From Rhodospirillaceae bacterium (lineage in GTDB: Bacteria; Pseudomonadota; Alphaproteobacteria; UBA8366): a DNA stretch of 64,000 bases. The translations under genes and the position numbers were made by a program. The stretch spans positions 800,260-864,259 of the forward strand of contig PBKG01000006.1 in assembly GCA_002722095.1 (NCBI GenBank), in the 5' to 3' direction. The notes under the pieces were generated by a model. It was not told where the DNA came from. It saw only the letters and a list, made by a program, of their open reading frames with translations, and did not search any database. Shown piece after piece: positions 1-9,057 of this stretch; positions within the stretch are counted from its first letter, which is position 1, and every line of letters starts with the position of its first letter.

Positions 1-1079
1 AACTCGGGCTTCGAATCAATCTCTGCGCCTTGCGAGAGCAAAATTGCCTGATTGAGTTGGTGGCCGTCCGTTTTTTGGCTGTCTTTGCGCACTAGGACCT
101 TGCCTTGAAAAACGCCGCGCGCCCGGCCGTCGAGAACGCCTTTGTAAATTTCACGCGAGCGGCATTCGGGTGCGGCATGATCGATGGTGGTGGTGTGGTC
201 GCCGTGTTGTTTGTCTTTCAGCAGATAGCCGCCAAACAGCCGGCACTCGGCATTTGGGCCCAAAATTTCCGTATTGATCTCGTTTCGCGACAGTTGGGCC
301 CCCAGCGTCAACACGAGGTTCTCGTATGTCGACCCTTCGGAGAGGCGGACCTCCGTTGCCGCGATGTGGTAGGCGTCCTGTTGTTCATTCTGCAATTTGT
401 AATGCTGCAAAACCGCGTTGCGTCCGATGCCGATTTCGACGACGGAATTGCTGAAGTAGCTTTCTCCGCCGAGGCCCACATGACTTTCGATGAAGGTTGC
501 ATGGCTGCCGGCGCCGGCATCTATCAGAAAACGGGGATGGAAGGCCACCGGATCAACCGCTTGGCCTCCGAGCGAAATGAGGTGGATCGGTTTCTCGATC
601 AGCGCGTTTTCGCGAACATAAAGACAAACCGCATCCGCGAAAGAGGCGGTGTTCAAGGCGGCGACCGGTGTGCGTTCAAAATTCAGCAATTGGGAGAATT
701 TGTCGAGCGGCAAGGTGTCGGTGCCGTCCAGGGTCACGCCTTCGGGCAGCTGATCCAGGTCGGACAGTGATGCGTTCACGACCCCATTCACCAGGACGAT
801 TTTGTAGGCATCAATCGCCAGTGCGTTGCCGATGGGGAGTGAATCGATAGCGGTAGGGCTGGCCAGGGGCGCCGGTACAAAGCCGCTTCGGCGGAGACGG
901 TTGAGGTTTGTATACTTCCAGCGCTCCTCGCGGACCGTTGGCAGGCCCGTATCGTCGAACGTGGCCAGGCTCTTATCGCGCAAATACTGCAGCCAATGCA
1001 GCGCAGTGCCCGGCAGGTGCGGGCGAAGCTCGCCGTAGCGCTCGGTCAACGTTGTCACCGATTTTTGAGGTGCCGCCAT
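1..1079 (-). CDS. sufD: Fe-S cluster assembly protein SufD (partial at window edge)
   Basis: SufD is the non-catalytic partner of SufB in the cytoplasmic SufBC2D scaffold that builds [4Fe-4S] clusters. Reading the minus strand from the ATG at 1079 gives an open frame of 359 codons that runs off the window. It includes stretches typical of SufD such as REERWKYTNL near the N-terminus and DHAAPNAAREIYKGVLDGRA near the truncated end. The family is usually about 430 residues, so roughly the last 70 are missing here. The start is supported by a GAAGAG ribosome binding site just upstream and lies 19 nt after the sufC stop. It is the last visible gene of the regulator-sufB-sufC-sufD operon; sufS and later genes would lie to the left. 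Confidence 0.93.
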   Translation of the reverse strand, partial: MAAPQKSVTTLTERYGELRPHLPGTALHWLQYLRDKSLATFDDTGLPTVREERWKYTNLNRLRRSGFVPAPLASPTAIDSLPIGNALAIDAYKIVLVNGVVNASLSDLDQLPEGVTLDGTDTLPLDKFSQLLNFERTPVAALNTASFADAVCLYVRENALIEKPIHLISLGGQAVDPVAFHPRFLIDAGAGSHATFIESHVGLGGESYFSNSVVEIGIGRNAVLQHYKLQNEQQDAYHIAATEVRLSEGSTYENLVLTLGAQLSRNEINTEILGPNAECRLFGGYLLKDKQHGDHTTTIDHAAPECRSREIYKGVLDGRARGVFQGKVLVRKDSQKTDGHQLNQAILLSQGAEIDSKPE

Positions 1080-1098
1080 GCTCTTCACCAATTGCCGG

Positions 1099-1860
1099 TT
1101 AGGCCGCCTCGTCGTCGAGGAACATGCAATAGCCTGATTCTTCGAGCTCGTGCGCGAGCTCCTTGTCACCGGTTGCCACGATTTTCCCGTTCACCAGGAC
1201 ATGGATTTCGTCCGGCACGATGTGATCGAGCAGCCTTTGGTAATGGGTGATGACTAGGATCGACCGGTCCGGGCTGCGCAGCCTGTTGACGCCGTCGGCA
1301 ACCGTTTTCAGCGCGTCGATGTCGAGGCCGGAATCGGTTTCGTCGAGCACGGCAAGTTTGGGTTCGAGGACCGCGAGCTGAAGAACCTCGTTGCGCTTCT
1401 TTTCGCCGCCGGAGAATCCGACATTGACCGGCCTTTTCAGCATTTCGTCGGAAACACCAATATCCTTTGCTTTTGCGCGAACCAGTTTCAGAAACTGCAT
1501 TGCGTCGAGTTCGTCTTCGCCGCGAAATTTGCGTATCGCGTTGAGCGCTGTCTTTAGGAAGGTGGTGCCGGCGACACCGGGAATTTCGACCGGGTACTGA
1601 AAGCCGAGAAAGAGCCCTTCGCCGGCGCGTTCTTCCGGTTCCATTTCAAGCAGATCTTTGCCGTCGAATGTAATTTTACCTCGGGTGACTTCGTATTTCT
1701 CGTTTCCGGCGAGCACATAGGACAGCGTGCTCTTGCCGGAACCGTTCGGTCCCATGATGGCGTAGGTCTTGCCGGGCTCGAGCGTCAGGTCGATCCCGCG
1801 CAGGATTTCCTTTCCGTCCACCGAAGCGTGCAGGTCTTTGATTTCGAGCATGCCCGTCAT
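1099..1860 (-). CDS. sufC: Fe-S assembly ATPase SufC
   Basis: SufC is the ABC-type ATPase that powers conformational change of the SufBCD scaffold. It is soluble, not a transporter. The 253-residue protein has a Walker A motif (GPNGSGKST, around residue 37), the SUF-type signature FSGGEKKR and a Walker B LAVLDETDSGLD, which carries the D-E-T-D-S-G-L-D loop characteristic of SufC. Its length matches the family. It lies 25 nt downstream of sufB and 19 nt upstream of sufD on the same strand, so it is almost certainly co-transcribed. Identity is secure. Confidence 0.97.
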   Translation of the reverse strand: MTGMLEIKDLHASVDGKEILRGIDLTLEPGKTYAIMGPNGSGKSTLSYVLAGNEKYEVTRGKITFDGKDLLEMEPEERAGEGLFLGFQYPVEIPGVAGTTFLKTALNAIRKFRGEDELDAMQFLKLVRAKAKDIGVSDEMLKRPVNVGFSGGEKKRNEVLQLAVLEPKLAVLDETDSGLDIDALKTVADGVNRLRSPDRSILVITHYQRLLDHIVPDEIHVLVNGKIVATGDKELAHELEESGYCMFLDDEAA

Positions 1861-1885
1861 CTCGTTGTCCTTGTCGTGAGCATGC

Positions 1886-3340
1886 CTAGCCGACGCTGCC
1901 TTCGAGGCTGATACCGACCAAATTTTGTGCTTCTACCGCAAATTCCATCGGCAATTGCTGGAGCACTTCCTTGCAGAATCCGTTCACAATCAGTGCCAGC
2001 GCTTCCTCGTCGGAAAGTCCACGCTGACGGCAATAGAACAGCTGATCGTCGCTGACCTTCGCCGTCGTTGCTTCATGTTCCACTTTCGCTACCGGATTGC
2101 GGGATTCGATGTAGGGCACCGTATGGGCGCCGCATTGATCGCCGATCAAAAGACTGTCGCATTGCGTATAATTGCGGGCACCTTTGGCGCCGGGCAAAAT
2201 TTTGACCTGCCCACGATAGGTAGAGTCGGAGAAGCCTGCGGCAATACCCTTGGCGATAATGGTGGAAGAAGTATTTTTGCCGAGATGGATCATCTTGGTG
2301 CCGGTATCCGCTTGTTGGCGGTTGTTGGTGATGGCGACGGAATAAAACTCGCCGACCGAATTGTCGCCTTCGAGAATGCAGCTCGGATATTTCCAGGTAA
2401 TCGCCGAGCCGGTTTCTACCTGGGTCCAAGAAATTTTCGAATTCCGACCGCGGCAGGCACCTCGTTTGGTGACGAAATTATAAATACCGCCAACCCCATT
2501 CTCGTCGCCGGGATACCAGTTTTGCACGGTGGAATATTTTATCTCTGCATCGTCGTGCGTAATCAGTTCGACAACCGCGGCGTGGAGCTGGTTCTCGTCT
2601 CGCATCGGCGCGGTGCAGCCTTCGAGATAGCTCACATAGGAGCCTTCATCGGCGATGATCAAGGTGCGTTCGAACTGGCCGGTATTTTCCGCGTTGATAC
2701 GGAAATAGGTCGACAGTTCCATGGGGCATTTGATGCCTTTGGGGATGTAAACGAAGGAACCATCGGTGAATACCGCCGAGTTCAAGCAGGCGTGCTTGTT
2801 ATCGCCGTAGGGAACGACCGAACCGAGATACTTTTGCACCAATTCCGGATGTTCTTGCACCGCTTCCGAGATAGAACAGAAAATGATGCCCTTTTCTTCG
2901 AGCTTCGCCTTGTAGGTGGTGGCGACGGATACGCTATCGAACACCGCGTCGACGGCAACGCCCGCCAGCATTTCTTGTTCTTTTAAGGGAATGCCGAGCT
3001 TTTCGTAGGTTTCGAGCAGTTTCGGGTCGACCTCGTCGAGGCTTTTCGGTTTGTCCGCGTCGGATTTTGGCGCGGCATAGTAATAGGCATCCTGATAGTC
3101 GATCGGTGGAAACTCGACCTTGGCCCATTCGGGTTCAGGCATGGTCAGCCAGTGGGCATAGGCCTTCAAACGCCACTCGAGCAACCATTCCGGCTCGTTC
3201 TTTTTCGCCGAAATAAATCGGACGATCTCTTCGCTCAGCCCCTTAGGGGCTTTTTCCAGGTCGATATCGGTGACAAAGCCGAATTCGTACTTGTCACCAA
3301 GCGCCTTGACCTGTTCGACGGTTTCAACGGTGGCAGACAT
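1886..3340 (-). CDS. sufB: Fe-S cluster assembly protein SufB
   Basis: SufB is the scaffold subunit on which the Fe-S cluster is assembled from SufS/SufE-derived sulfur. The 484-residue protein shows the SufB hallmarks [37 protein letters not shown] and [15 protein letters not shown]. The Cys in the CDS motif and downstream His/Glu residues ([22 protein letters not shown]) are the conserved core shared with SufD. The start codon overlaps the stop of the upstream regulator by one base (TGATG), which indicates translational coupling. The length is normal for the family. Confidence 0.97.
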   Translation of the reverse strand: MSATVETVEQVKALGDKYEFGFVTDIDLEKAPKGLSEEIVRFISAKKNEPEWLLEWRLKAYAHWLTMPEPEWAKVEFPPIDYQDAYYYAAPKSDADKPKSLDEVDPKLLETYEKLGIPLKEQEMLAGVAVDAVFDSVSVATTYKAKLEEKGIIFCSISEAVQEHPELVQKYLGSVVPYGDNKHACLNSAVFTDGSFVYIPKGIKCPMELSTYFRINAENTGQFERTLIIADEGSYVSYLEGCTAPMRDENQLHAAVVELITHDDAEIKYSTVQNWYPGDENGVGGIYNFVTKRGACRGRNSKISWTQVETGSAITWKYPSCILEGDNSVGEFYSVAITNNRQQADTGTKMIHLGKNTSSTIIAKGIAAGFSDSTYRGQVKILPGAKGARNYTQCDSLLIGDQCGAHTVPYIESRNPVAKVEHEATTAKVSDDQLFYCRQRGLSDEEALALIVNGFCKEVLQQLPMEFAVEAQNLVGISLEGSVG

Positions 3341-3804
3341 CAGACATGCTCCCGTCGAAGGCTGTTTGAGTGTTTGGGTGCCGTGATTTCTGGAAATTCA
3401 ATCGGCATGCACAAATCTGCGAGTGACATTTCCTCCAAGGCCGCACGAACCGCCCGGTTAAGCCGGTCCCAGCCGCCACGTACTGGACAAAGCGATTCGA
3501 CCTTACACTTGTCTTCTGTATCGCCGACGCATGCGGTCAACGCTACCGGCCCATCCAAGGCCTCGATCAATTCGGCGACGGTGATCTTTTCGAGGGGACG
3601 GCTTAAGGAGTAGCCCCCATGGACCCCACGATGGGACATTAGTAAGTTTGTTTTAGATAGCTTTTTCAACAGCTTGCTGACCGTCGGCGAAGGCAGGCCC
3701 GTAGCGCGAGCGAGATCGTGCGCGGTGGTAACGTCACTACCGCTTCGATCGATCTGCGCCATCACCACAACGCCATAGTCGGTCAGTCGGCTAAGTTTGA
3801 TCAT
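3340..3804 (-). CDS. Rrf2-family SUF operon regulator (IscR/SufR-like)
   Basis: This 154-residue winged-helix protein begins [17 protein letters not shown], the N-terminus typical of Rrf2 regulators. It carries three cysteines in the pattern [21 protein letters not shown], arranged as in the Fe-S-binding loop of IscR. It is the first gene of the suf operon and its stop overlaps the sufB start. By family precedent it senses Fe-S status through a bound cluster and controls the operon, probably by repression. An inverted repeat lies about 50 nt upstream of its start. Whether it is closer to IscR or to the SUF-specific regulator branch cannot be settled by eye. Confidence 0.92.
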   Translation of the reverse strand: MIKLSRLTDYGVVVMAQIDRSGSDVTTAHDLARATGLPSPTVSKLLKKLSKTNLLMSHRGVHGGYSLSRPLEKITVAELIEALDGPVALTACVGDTEDKCKVESLCPVRGGWDRLNRAVRAALEEMSLADLCMPIEFPEITAPKHSNSLRREHV

Positions 3805-3849
3805 TTTGACCCTGGTCTGAATACCTTTAATTTCAGTAGGTTAAAAGTG

Positions 3850-3864
3850 TACCAAATTGGTCCA
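3850..3864. promoter_or_regulatory. candidate operator of the SUF regulator
   Basis: The sequence ACCAAATTGGT at 3851-3861 is a perfect 11-nt palindrome. Extending it to GTACCAAATTGGTCC gives a 15-mer with one mismatched pair. It lies in an A+T-rich stretch (3805-3900), 46-60 nt upstream of the regulator start. The GACYAAATTRGTC-like core resembles the target of IscR-type proteins. No clear -35/-10 pair could be chosen around it. The assignment is inference. Confidence 0.4.
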
Positions 3865-4026
3865 TTAAACAAAATGGCTTGATTTAGTACCGTTTTCAAG
3901 TGCCAATCGCAAGCTATTTTCGCTGCACCGCGACATCGTCTCGAATTCGCACCAACTCCTTACGAAAGCGTGAAAAATTCAACGTGCCGCTTTTCCGTGG
4001 AGCAGGTTTGGCGTAGACTCTGGGGC

Positions 4027-7000
4027 ATGGCCGACAATGTGACAGAGCTGCGCCGGGCAGGGCAGGAGGAATCCGGGCCGAGCCTTGCGAGTTTGCGTCA
4101 AACCGCCCAACGTGCAGAGCGCCAGGCAAAGTGGTTGCTGCAGGGGGGCGCGGCACTTTCGGTGCTGTGGACGATTGCGTGTCTTGCATACATTCACCGA
4201 AATCTCGGCTGGGATTTTACGGCGCAATTCCTGCCGCATGAGACAGGTGCGCTGGTGGCCGGGTTTGCATTGCCATTAGCGATGCTTTGGGCGGCGATCG
4301 CTTATTTCCGCCGGACGCACGATGTGCGGTTCCATACGGAAATGTTGCGGCGTCACCTCGACCTTCTGGCTTATCCCGCCGAAGAATATGAAAACCGGGT
4401 GGCAACGGTTTCCGATCTTCTGAAAAAACAGACCGAAGAGCTTGCGGCGGTCAGCGAACAGGCAACGACGCACTTGTCGGAGTTGGTCTCGGCGGTGGAA
4501 TCGCAGACAGCCGATCTTGGCGAAGTGGGTGACAAGGCGGCGGCCGAGGCGCATCGCATGCGCGATCGGTTGCTTGCGGACGTTAAGACTCTTCAGAATG
4601 TCGTCGAAAAGGTCGACGAACAACGCCAGGCGATTGAATCGACCGTAACCGGACAGGCCGAAGCGCTTGGCCGGGTGACCCAACAGGCGATCGAGCATTC
4701 GGATCACATCAACGCGGCACTCCGCTTACAGGCTTCCGACTTGACCAGCGTGTCGGACAAAGCCGCGGATCAGGCGAAGACCATTGGCGAAATGTTCGAG
4801 CGCTATTCGGAAAATTTGACCGAAGCGAGCCGTCACGCTCAGGATCAAGCGAGTGCCGCCGAAGAACATTTGGCCGCCAGTGCTGAAGGATTGCAATCCG
4901 CCGCTGAACGGGTCAACGCCAAAGCGACGACGGTTGCCAGTGAACTTCGGGACGAAATCGGACAAATGTCCGAAAAGCTGCAGGTCGCCCTCGACGAACA
5001 ATCCGACGCTGTCGGTCAGATGACCGACCGCACCGGCGAGCGTATCGAGCGCATGGCCGAAGGCTTGTCACGGCAAACTGCCGGGGTGACCAGTCACCTC
5101 GAAGGTACGCTAGAGAAGCAAATTAATAGCGTGGACCGGATTCTGACCGCGGCCGAACATCGCATGGATGAGCTCAAGAATCAGGTCGACGAACAGGCCT
5201 CCGCCCTAAGCCAGGGCTTACGTGAGGCAATCACGCATAATGCGTCCCAGATCGGCCATGCGGTGGAGCAGGCAAAGGAACAGATCGGCCGCCTCACATT
5301 CGTGATGAACGATCAGTCGCAGAACCTTGCGAACGTTACCGAGCGTTCCGGCGTCGAGACCGAAAACATGATTACGGCGCTAAAAGCGCAAGCTGGCGAT
5401 TTGTCGGCGACGGCGGAGCACGTTGCGGAGCAGACCAGGCTCGTTCAGGCAGCGGTGCGGCAGCAATCGGAACAGCTCACCAAAGCCTCCGACGAAACCG
5501 CCGAACGTATCCAAACAATGGGGCAAATGTTTCAGGACCAGGCCCAGTCGCTGGGTCAATCGACCGACCTTGCTACCGACCGCGCGGACGCATTGCGTGC
5601 GGCTCTGGATCGGCAAGCGCAGGATTTGCGCGCCGCCTCCGACCACGCGGCTTCCCAGGCCCGCGATATCGAGGCGCTGTTACAGTCCAAGGCCTCCGAG
5701 ATTACCGTTGCGGTGAGGGATGGCGTCACCGAAATAAGCGATGCCCTGGGCCCAACCGCTGCCGAAGCTCAGACCATGGCGGCAACGCTTACACAACAGG
5801 CTGCAACGCTGCGCGACGCGGCAGACCGATCGTCGGCGCAAGCGGGGTCTATCGCCGAATTGATGCGCCAGCGCAGCCAGGAAATGAACGAAGCGTCGGA
5901 GCACGTTGCCGGCCGCGTGCAAGAGATTCGTGAGGCGCTTAGCGAAAATACGACCGAGCTCAGTGCGGCGGCGACCCAGGTTGGCGAGCGTGCGGGCCAG
6001 GTCAAGGCGGCACTGGCAGAAGACAGCAAAAATTTGGGCGAGCTTGCCACTTTCCTGCAGAAACGTTCGCAACAGATCGACACGCAGATCCAGGCTCATT
6101 CGGAAGCGCTGAAGGAGTCATCGACCAAAGCCTCCGAACAGGCGGGAGAAATTTCATCCGTTCTACAGCAGCAAGTGGCGCAGCTCCTCGAGGCGGCGGG
6201 AACTGTCGCCGCGCGGTTGGGCGAAGCAGGACAGAATTTCGACAAGGAAACCACGACGATGAATCACGCCCTCGGCGAAGGGCTACGTCTGATGAACGAA
6301 ATCGGCGAACGGTTCAATGCCCAGGCAGAACGCCTGACCTCGGCTTCGCTGCAAGCTGGCATGCAGATCAACGATAATAACGAAGCGCTGCAAAAGGAAT
6401 CGGAGCAAGTCATGCGCGTCGCACAAGAGGCGACCGAGCGCATGCGGTTGATTGGAGACGCCTTCACGCAGCAGACCGCGAATTTACATGGGTCGACCGA
6501 TCAGCTTTCCTCACGCATGGGCGCGCTTACCGAGCGGCTTCGTCAGCAGGCACGTGATCTTGGTCAGGCCGGCGAAGAGGCGAGCGGGCAGGTTCGCGAG
6601 GTTGGCGAAATTCTTGGCCGTCAAACTCATACGCTGGTTCAGGCGACCGGCGATGCGCGCAGCCAGATCGACAGCCTGACCGAAAAGGTCGAGCATCATC
6701 GGGCAAATCTTCTCAACACGACCGACGAAGTGATGGCGAAGACTAGCGAAGCCAGCACCAGCTTCGATCAGCATGCCGCAGTGCTGGCGCAGGCCGCCGC
6801 CGATGCGGCCGATCAGGCGGAGCGGTTGAAGGAGATGGATCTCTCCGGCCGCCGCAATGTGTTCCTCAAAACCGCACGCTATATCATCGAAGATCTGCAT
6901 TCGACGGCAGTCGACCTGACCCGTCTCTTGCGGACCGAAGTGCCGGACGCGGACTGGAAACGCTACGTCAAAGGCGATCGGGGTATTTTCACCCGCGCGC

Positions 7001-7236
7001 TGCTCGGCAACAAACCGTCCGCCACCGCATCGTTGATTGCCCAGAAGGTTCAGCGCGAAGAAGAAATGCGCCGCTACGTGATGCGCTATTTCGATCATTT
7101 CGAAACTCTACTGCGCGAAGCCGAAGAGGTGGATCCGGAACATCTGCTCCATTCCACCTTCATGACCGCTGATGTGGGCAAGCTTTACCTGTTGCTCTGT
7201 CGCGCGCTGGGTCGCGATATCGTGTCGGGCAAATAG
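4027..7236 (+). CDS. giant membrane-anchored coiled-coil protein of 25-residue repeats (TipN-like architecture)
   Basis: This 1069-residue protein has three parts. Residues about 37-57 and 74-94 are two hydrophobic membrane segments. Residues 138-943 are a long Ala/Gln/Glu-rich coiled coil. A globular C-terminal domain of about 125 residues ends VGKLYLLLCRALGRD. The coil is built almost entirely of tandem 25-residue units with the pattern xLxxASxxAxxQxxxIxxAL. I count 27 units of exactly 25 residues, one of 36 (558-593) and one irregular 95-residue stretch (338-432). The ATG at 4027 is preferred over a GTG at 3970 because MADNVTE begins a normal soluble N-tail. Two N-terminal membrane helices plus a large coil recall the polarity protein TipN of Caulobacter, but I cannot confirm homology. 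Confidence 0.85.
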   Translation: MADNVTELRRAGQEESGPSLASLRQTAQRAERQAKWLLQGGAALSVLWTIACLAYIHRNLGWDFTAQFLPHETGALVAGFALPLAMLWAAIAYFRRTHDVRFHTEMLRRHLDLLAYPAEEYENRVATVSDLLKKQTEELAAVSEQATTHLSELVSAVESQTADLGEVGDKAAAEAHRMRDRLLADVKTLQNVVEKVDEQRQAIESTVTGQAEALGRVTQQAIEHSDHINAALRLQASDLTSVSDKAADQAKTIGEMFERYSENLTEASRHAQDQASAAEEHLAASAEGLQSAAERVNAKATTVASELRDEIGQMSEKLQVALDEQSDAVGQMTDRTGERIERMAEGLSRQTAGVTSHLEGTLEKQINSVDRILTAAEHRMDELKNQVDEQASALSQGLREAITHNASQIGHAVEQAKEQIGRLTFVMNDQSQNLANVTERSGVETENMITALKAQAGDLSATAEHVAEQTRLVQAAVRQQSEQLTKASDETAERIQTMGQMFQDQAQSLGQSTDLATDRADALRAALDRQAQDLRAASDHAASQARDIEALLQSKASEITVAVRDGVTEISDALGPTAAEAQTMAATLTQQAATLRDAADRSSAQAGSIAELMRQRSQEMNEASEHVAGRVQEIREALSENTTELSAAATQVGERAGQVKAALAEDSKNLGELATFLQKRSQQIDTQIQAHSEALKESSTKASEQAGEISSVLQQQVAQLLEAAGTVAARLGEAGQNFDKETTTMNHALGEGLRLMNEIGERFNAQAERLTSASLQAGMQINDNNEALQKESEQVMRVAQEATERMRLIGDAFTQQTANLHGSTDQLSSRMGALTERLRQQARDLGQAGEEASGQVREVGEILGRQTHTLVQATGDARSQIDSLTEKVEHHRANLLNTTDEVMAKTSEASTSFDQHAAVLAQAAADAADQAERLKEMDLSGRRNVFLKTARYIIEDLHSTAVDLTRLLRTEVPDADWKRYVKGDRGIFTRALLGNKPSATASLIAQKVQREEEMRRYVMRYFDHFETLLREAEEVDPEHLLHSTFMTADVGKLYLLLCRALGRDIVSGK
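4438..6855 (+). repeat. tandem 75-bp coding repeats (25-residue coiled-coil units)
   Basis: Within the giant coiled-coil gene, units begin at residues 138, 163, 188, 213, 238, 263, 288 and 313. They resume at 433, 458, 483, 508 and 533. After one 36-residue unit they run every 25 residues from 594 to 919. Example unit starts are DLTSVSDKAADQAKTIGEMF, NLTEASRHAQDQASAAEEHL and DLRAASDHAASQARDIEALL. The DNA repeats are strongly diverged, so the conservation is at protein level. A 25-residue period fits 7+7+11 coiled-coil spacing. Confidence 0.85.
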
Positions 7237-7249
7237 ACCGGCTGCTCTA

Positions 7250-7879
7250 TCAGCCCATACCCCAATCGACGAGAGCGAATACGCCAAATCCAAATACCAC
7301 CAGGCCGCCGAGCCGGTTGATCAGGAGCATGGTTTTAGGCTGAATTTGGTGGTGAAACACGGCCGCAACCGTGGTCAATCCGATCCACCAGATCGCGGCA
7401 CCGACAAACACGCCACCCACCGTGGTTAAGCCTTGTACTGGATCTTCAACGCCGTCGGCAATTTTCAGGCCGCCGAAGACCGCCAGAAACGCCAGTATCG
7501 TCGCCGGATTGAGCAAAGTGATCACAAATGCGCTCAACCAATTGCCCGCCATATGGTGTGCTTTCATTACCCGCCGTTGTCCGCTTGTCTCACTGGGTTT
7601 CTCGCGAAAAATATGCGTACCCACGACGATTAGAATGATGCCGCAGACCGGCTGAATCCACGGCGACTGATCGAAAAGGGCGGTTAAGGCGGCGGCAAGG
7701 CCGAAAACCGCGATTGCCGCATAAAAAGTATCGGCCGCGGCGGCACCGAGCCCTGTGAAAAACCCTGGCCACCAGCCGGTTTTCAAACTGCGTTGGATAC
7801 AGAGCATCGCGACCGGACCGACCGGTGCCGCAATCGAGAATCCGATCCCGATAGCCTTCAAAAACAACACGAAATCCAA
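7250..7879 (-). CDS. LysE/RhtB-family amino acid exporter
   Basis: This is a small multi-helix inner-membrane exporter of the LysE superfamily, which moves amino acids or related metabolites out of the cell. The N-terminus has the family motif IGFSIAAPVGPVAMLCIQRSL followed by GFFTGLGAAAADTFYAAIAV, and about six hydrophobic segments follow. I place the start at the TTG at 7879 (LDFVLFLKAI), because GGTGGAG lies 8 nt upstream of it; this gives 209 residues. An alternative TTG at 7909 adds 10 residues. It is divergent from an Lrp-type regulator across an A+T-rich gap, the usual arrangement in which the regulator controls the exporter. The substrate is unknown. Confidence 0.87.
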   Translation of the reverse strand: MDFVLFLKAIGIGFSIAAPVGPVAMLCIQRSLKTGWWPGFFTGLGAAAADTFYAAIAVFGLAAALTALFDQSPWIQPVCGIILIVVGTHIFREKPSETSGQRRVMKAHHMAGNWLSAFVITLLNPATILAFLAVFGGLKIADGVEDPVQGLTTVGGVFVGAAIWWIGLTTVAAVFHHQIQPKTMLLINRLGGLVVFGFGVFALVDWGMG

Positions 7880-7909
7880 ATTTAAAATCTCCACCGGACG
7901 TGGCGCCAA

Positions 7910-8029
7910 GGCCGCATCAGCTTGATAATCATAAGTGTAAGGCCTGACAAGCTTTCAAACGAAAGGCATAAAATCATAAAACTTTATAAATATATTTAAA
8001 AAGGTATAAAACTATGTGATTATTAAGTT
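7910..8029. promoter_or_regulatory. A+T-rich divergent promoter region, exporter / Lrp regulator
   Basis: The gap between the divergent exporter and Lrp genes is much richer in A+T than its surroundings. It contains several ATAAAA-type elements (GCATAAAATCATAAAACT and GGTATAAAACT). Repeated A+T-rich half-sites are typical of Lrp/AsnC binding, so autoregulation and control of the exporter are likely. I could not fix individual operator boundaries. Confidence 0.45.
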
Positions 8030-8476
8030 ATGGATCAAAAAACATTAAATTTATTAAGATATCTCGCCGAAGACGCGCGATTGTCTTTCAATGCTCTCGC
8101 GCGACGGGTTGGGCTATCCCCGCCTGCAGTGGCCGAACGGGTGCGGCGATTGGAGGAATCCGGCGCTTTATTGGGATATCATGCAAAGCTCGATCGGCGA
8201 GCGATCGGGTTGCCGATTACCGCCTTTTTGCGCTTACGCTGCCCAGGCGCTAAGTTTCAGGCGGTACGGCGTCTGGCGTTGGAATTGCCGCAGGTGCTCG
8301 AGTGTCATCACATCACCGGTGAAGCATGTTTTTTAGTCAAGCTTGCTGCCCCGACGGTGGAGTCGCTGGAAGCCTTAATCGAGCGCTTCCGTGAACATGG
8401 GGAAGCGGAAAGTTCGGTGGTTTTGTCGTCGGTGGTGGAACAAAAACCGGCGATCGGTGCCATAGAAAGCGAATAG
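8030..8476 (+). CDS. Lrp/AsnC-family transcriptional regulator
   Basis: The 148-residue protein has an N-terminal helix-turn-helix (DQKTLNLLRYLAEDARLSFN, then LARRVGLSPPAVAERVRRLE) and a C-terminal ligand-binding RAM domain (VLECHHITGEACFLVKL). Both match Lrp/AsnC regulators, which form oligomers and respond to amino acids. It is divergent from the LysE-type exporter and is probably its regulator. The downstream acetyltransferase follows after 11 nt and may be co-transcribed. Confidence 0.93.
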   Translation: MDQKTLNLLRYLAEDARLSFNALARRVGLSPPAVAERVRRLEESGALLGYHAKLDRRAIGLPITAFLRLRCPGAKFQAVRRLALELPQVLECHHITGEACFLVKLAAPTVESLEALIERFREHGEAESSVVLSSVVEQKPAIGAIESE

Positions 8477-8487
8477 GAGCCAAGGAA

Positions 8488-9057
8488 ATGGCGGTCGACG
8501 CCAAACAAACCCCTGAACGATCGGACTCAGAGCAACGCCCGGCCTATAAACTGCGTGCCGCAGAGGGCGAAGACGCCGAAGCACTCTATCATTTCGGCCG
8601 TGCGCTGTTGGCGGAAACCAGTTTTTTCCTGCGCGGCCCTTCCGAGCGCGCCCGCTCGGTCGACGAAATGCGTCTGATCATCGAACGGTTTCGCGAATTG
8701 CCGCGCCATTTGCTGCTCACGGCCTGGTTGGATGATGCGCCGGTAGGCGAGGCGGTAGTAATGGGAGGCGAACTTGAGCGCAATCGTTACACTGCGACCG
8801 TCGGTGTCGGCGTCCTCCAAGCCCATACCGGGAATGGCCTAGGTCGTAAATTGATGGAAGGGCTGGAGTTCTTTGCTCACAAGGCCGACTTACATCGGCT
8901 CGAACTAACAGTCATGAGTCATAATCCGCGTGCATTGAGGCTCTACGAACAGATGGACTACCAGGTCGAGGGAACACGTCGGGAATCGCTCTATATCGAC
9001 GGCGCCTATGTGGACGAAATCGTGATGTCGAAACTGCTCGAAACAGGCCCCGAATGA
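8488..9057 (+). CDS. GNAT-family N-acetyltransferase
   Basis: This 189-residue protein has the GNAT fold signatures: a beta-4/5 region (RYTATVGVGVLQAHTGNGLG) with the acetyl-CoA-binding pattern [QR]xxGxG as HTGNGLG, and the typical end ALRLYEQMDYQVEGTRRES. The end resembles ribosomal-protein or amino-acid N-acetyltransferases, where the product is often named RimI/RimJ-like. The substrate cannot be inferred. A ribosome binding site (AGGAG) precedes the ATG. The stop overlaps the start of the next gene by 4 bp (ATGA). Confidence 0.88.
   Translation: MAVDAKQTPERSDSEQRPAYKLRAAEGEDAEALYHFGRALLAETSFFLRGPSERARSVDEMRLIIERFRELPRHLLLTAWLDDAPVGEAVVMGGELERNRYTATVGVGVLQAHTGNGLGRKLMEGLEFFAHKADLHRLELTVMSHNPRALRLYEQMDYQVEGTRRESLYIDGAYVDEIVMSKLLETGPE

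Noticed and set aside
1925..2986. 353-codon open frame on the plus strand
   Set aside because: It is antisense to sufB, which is unmistakable, and its product has no recognisable domain. It reflects codon bias.
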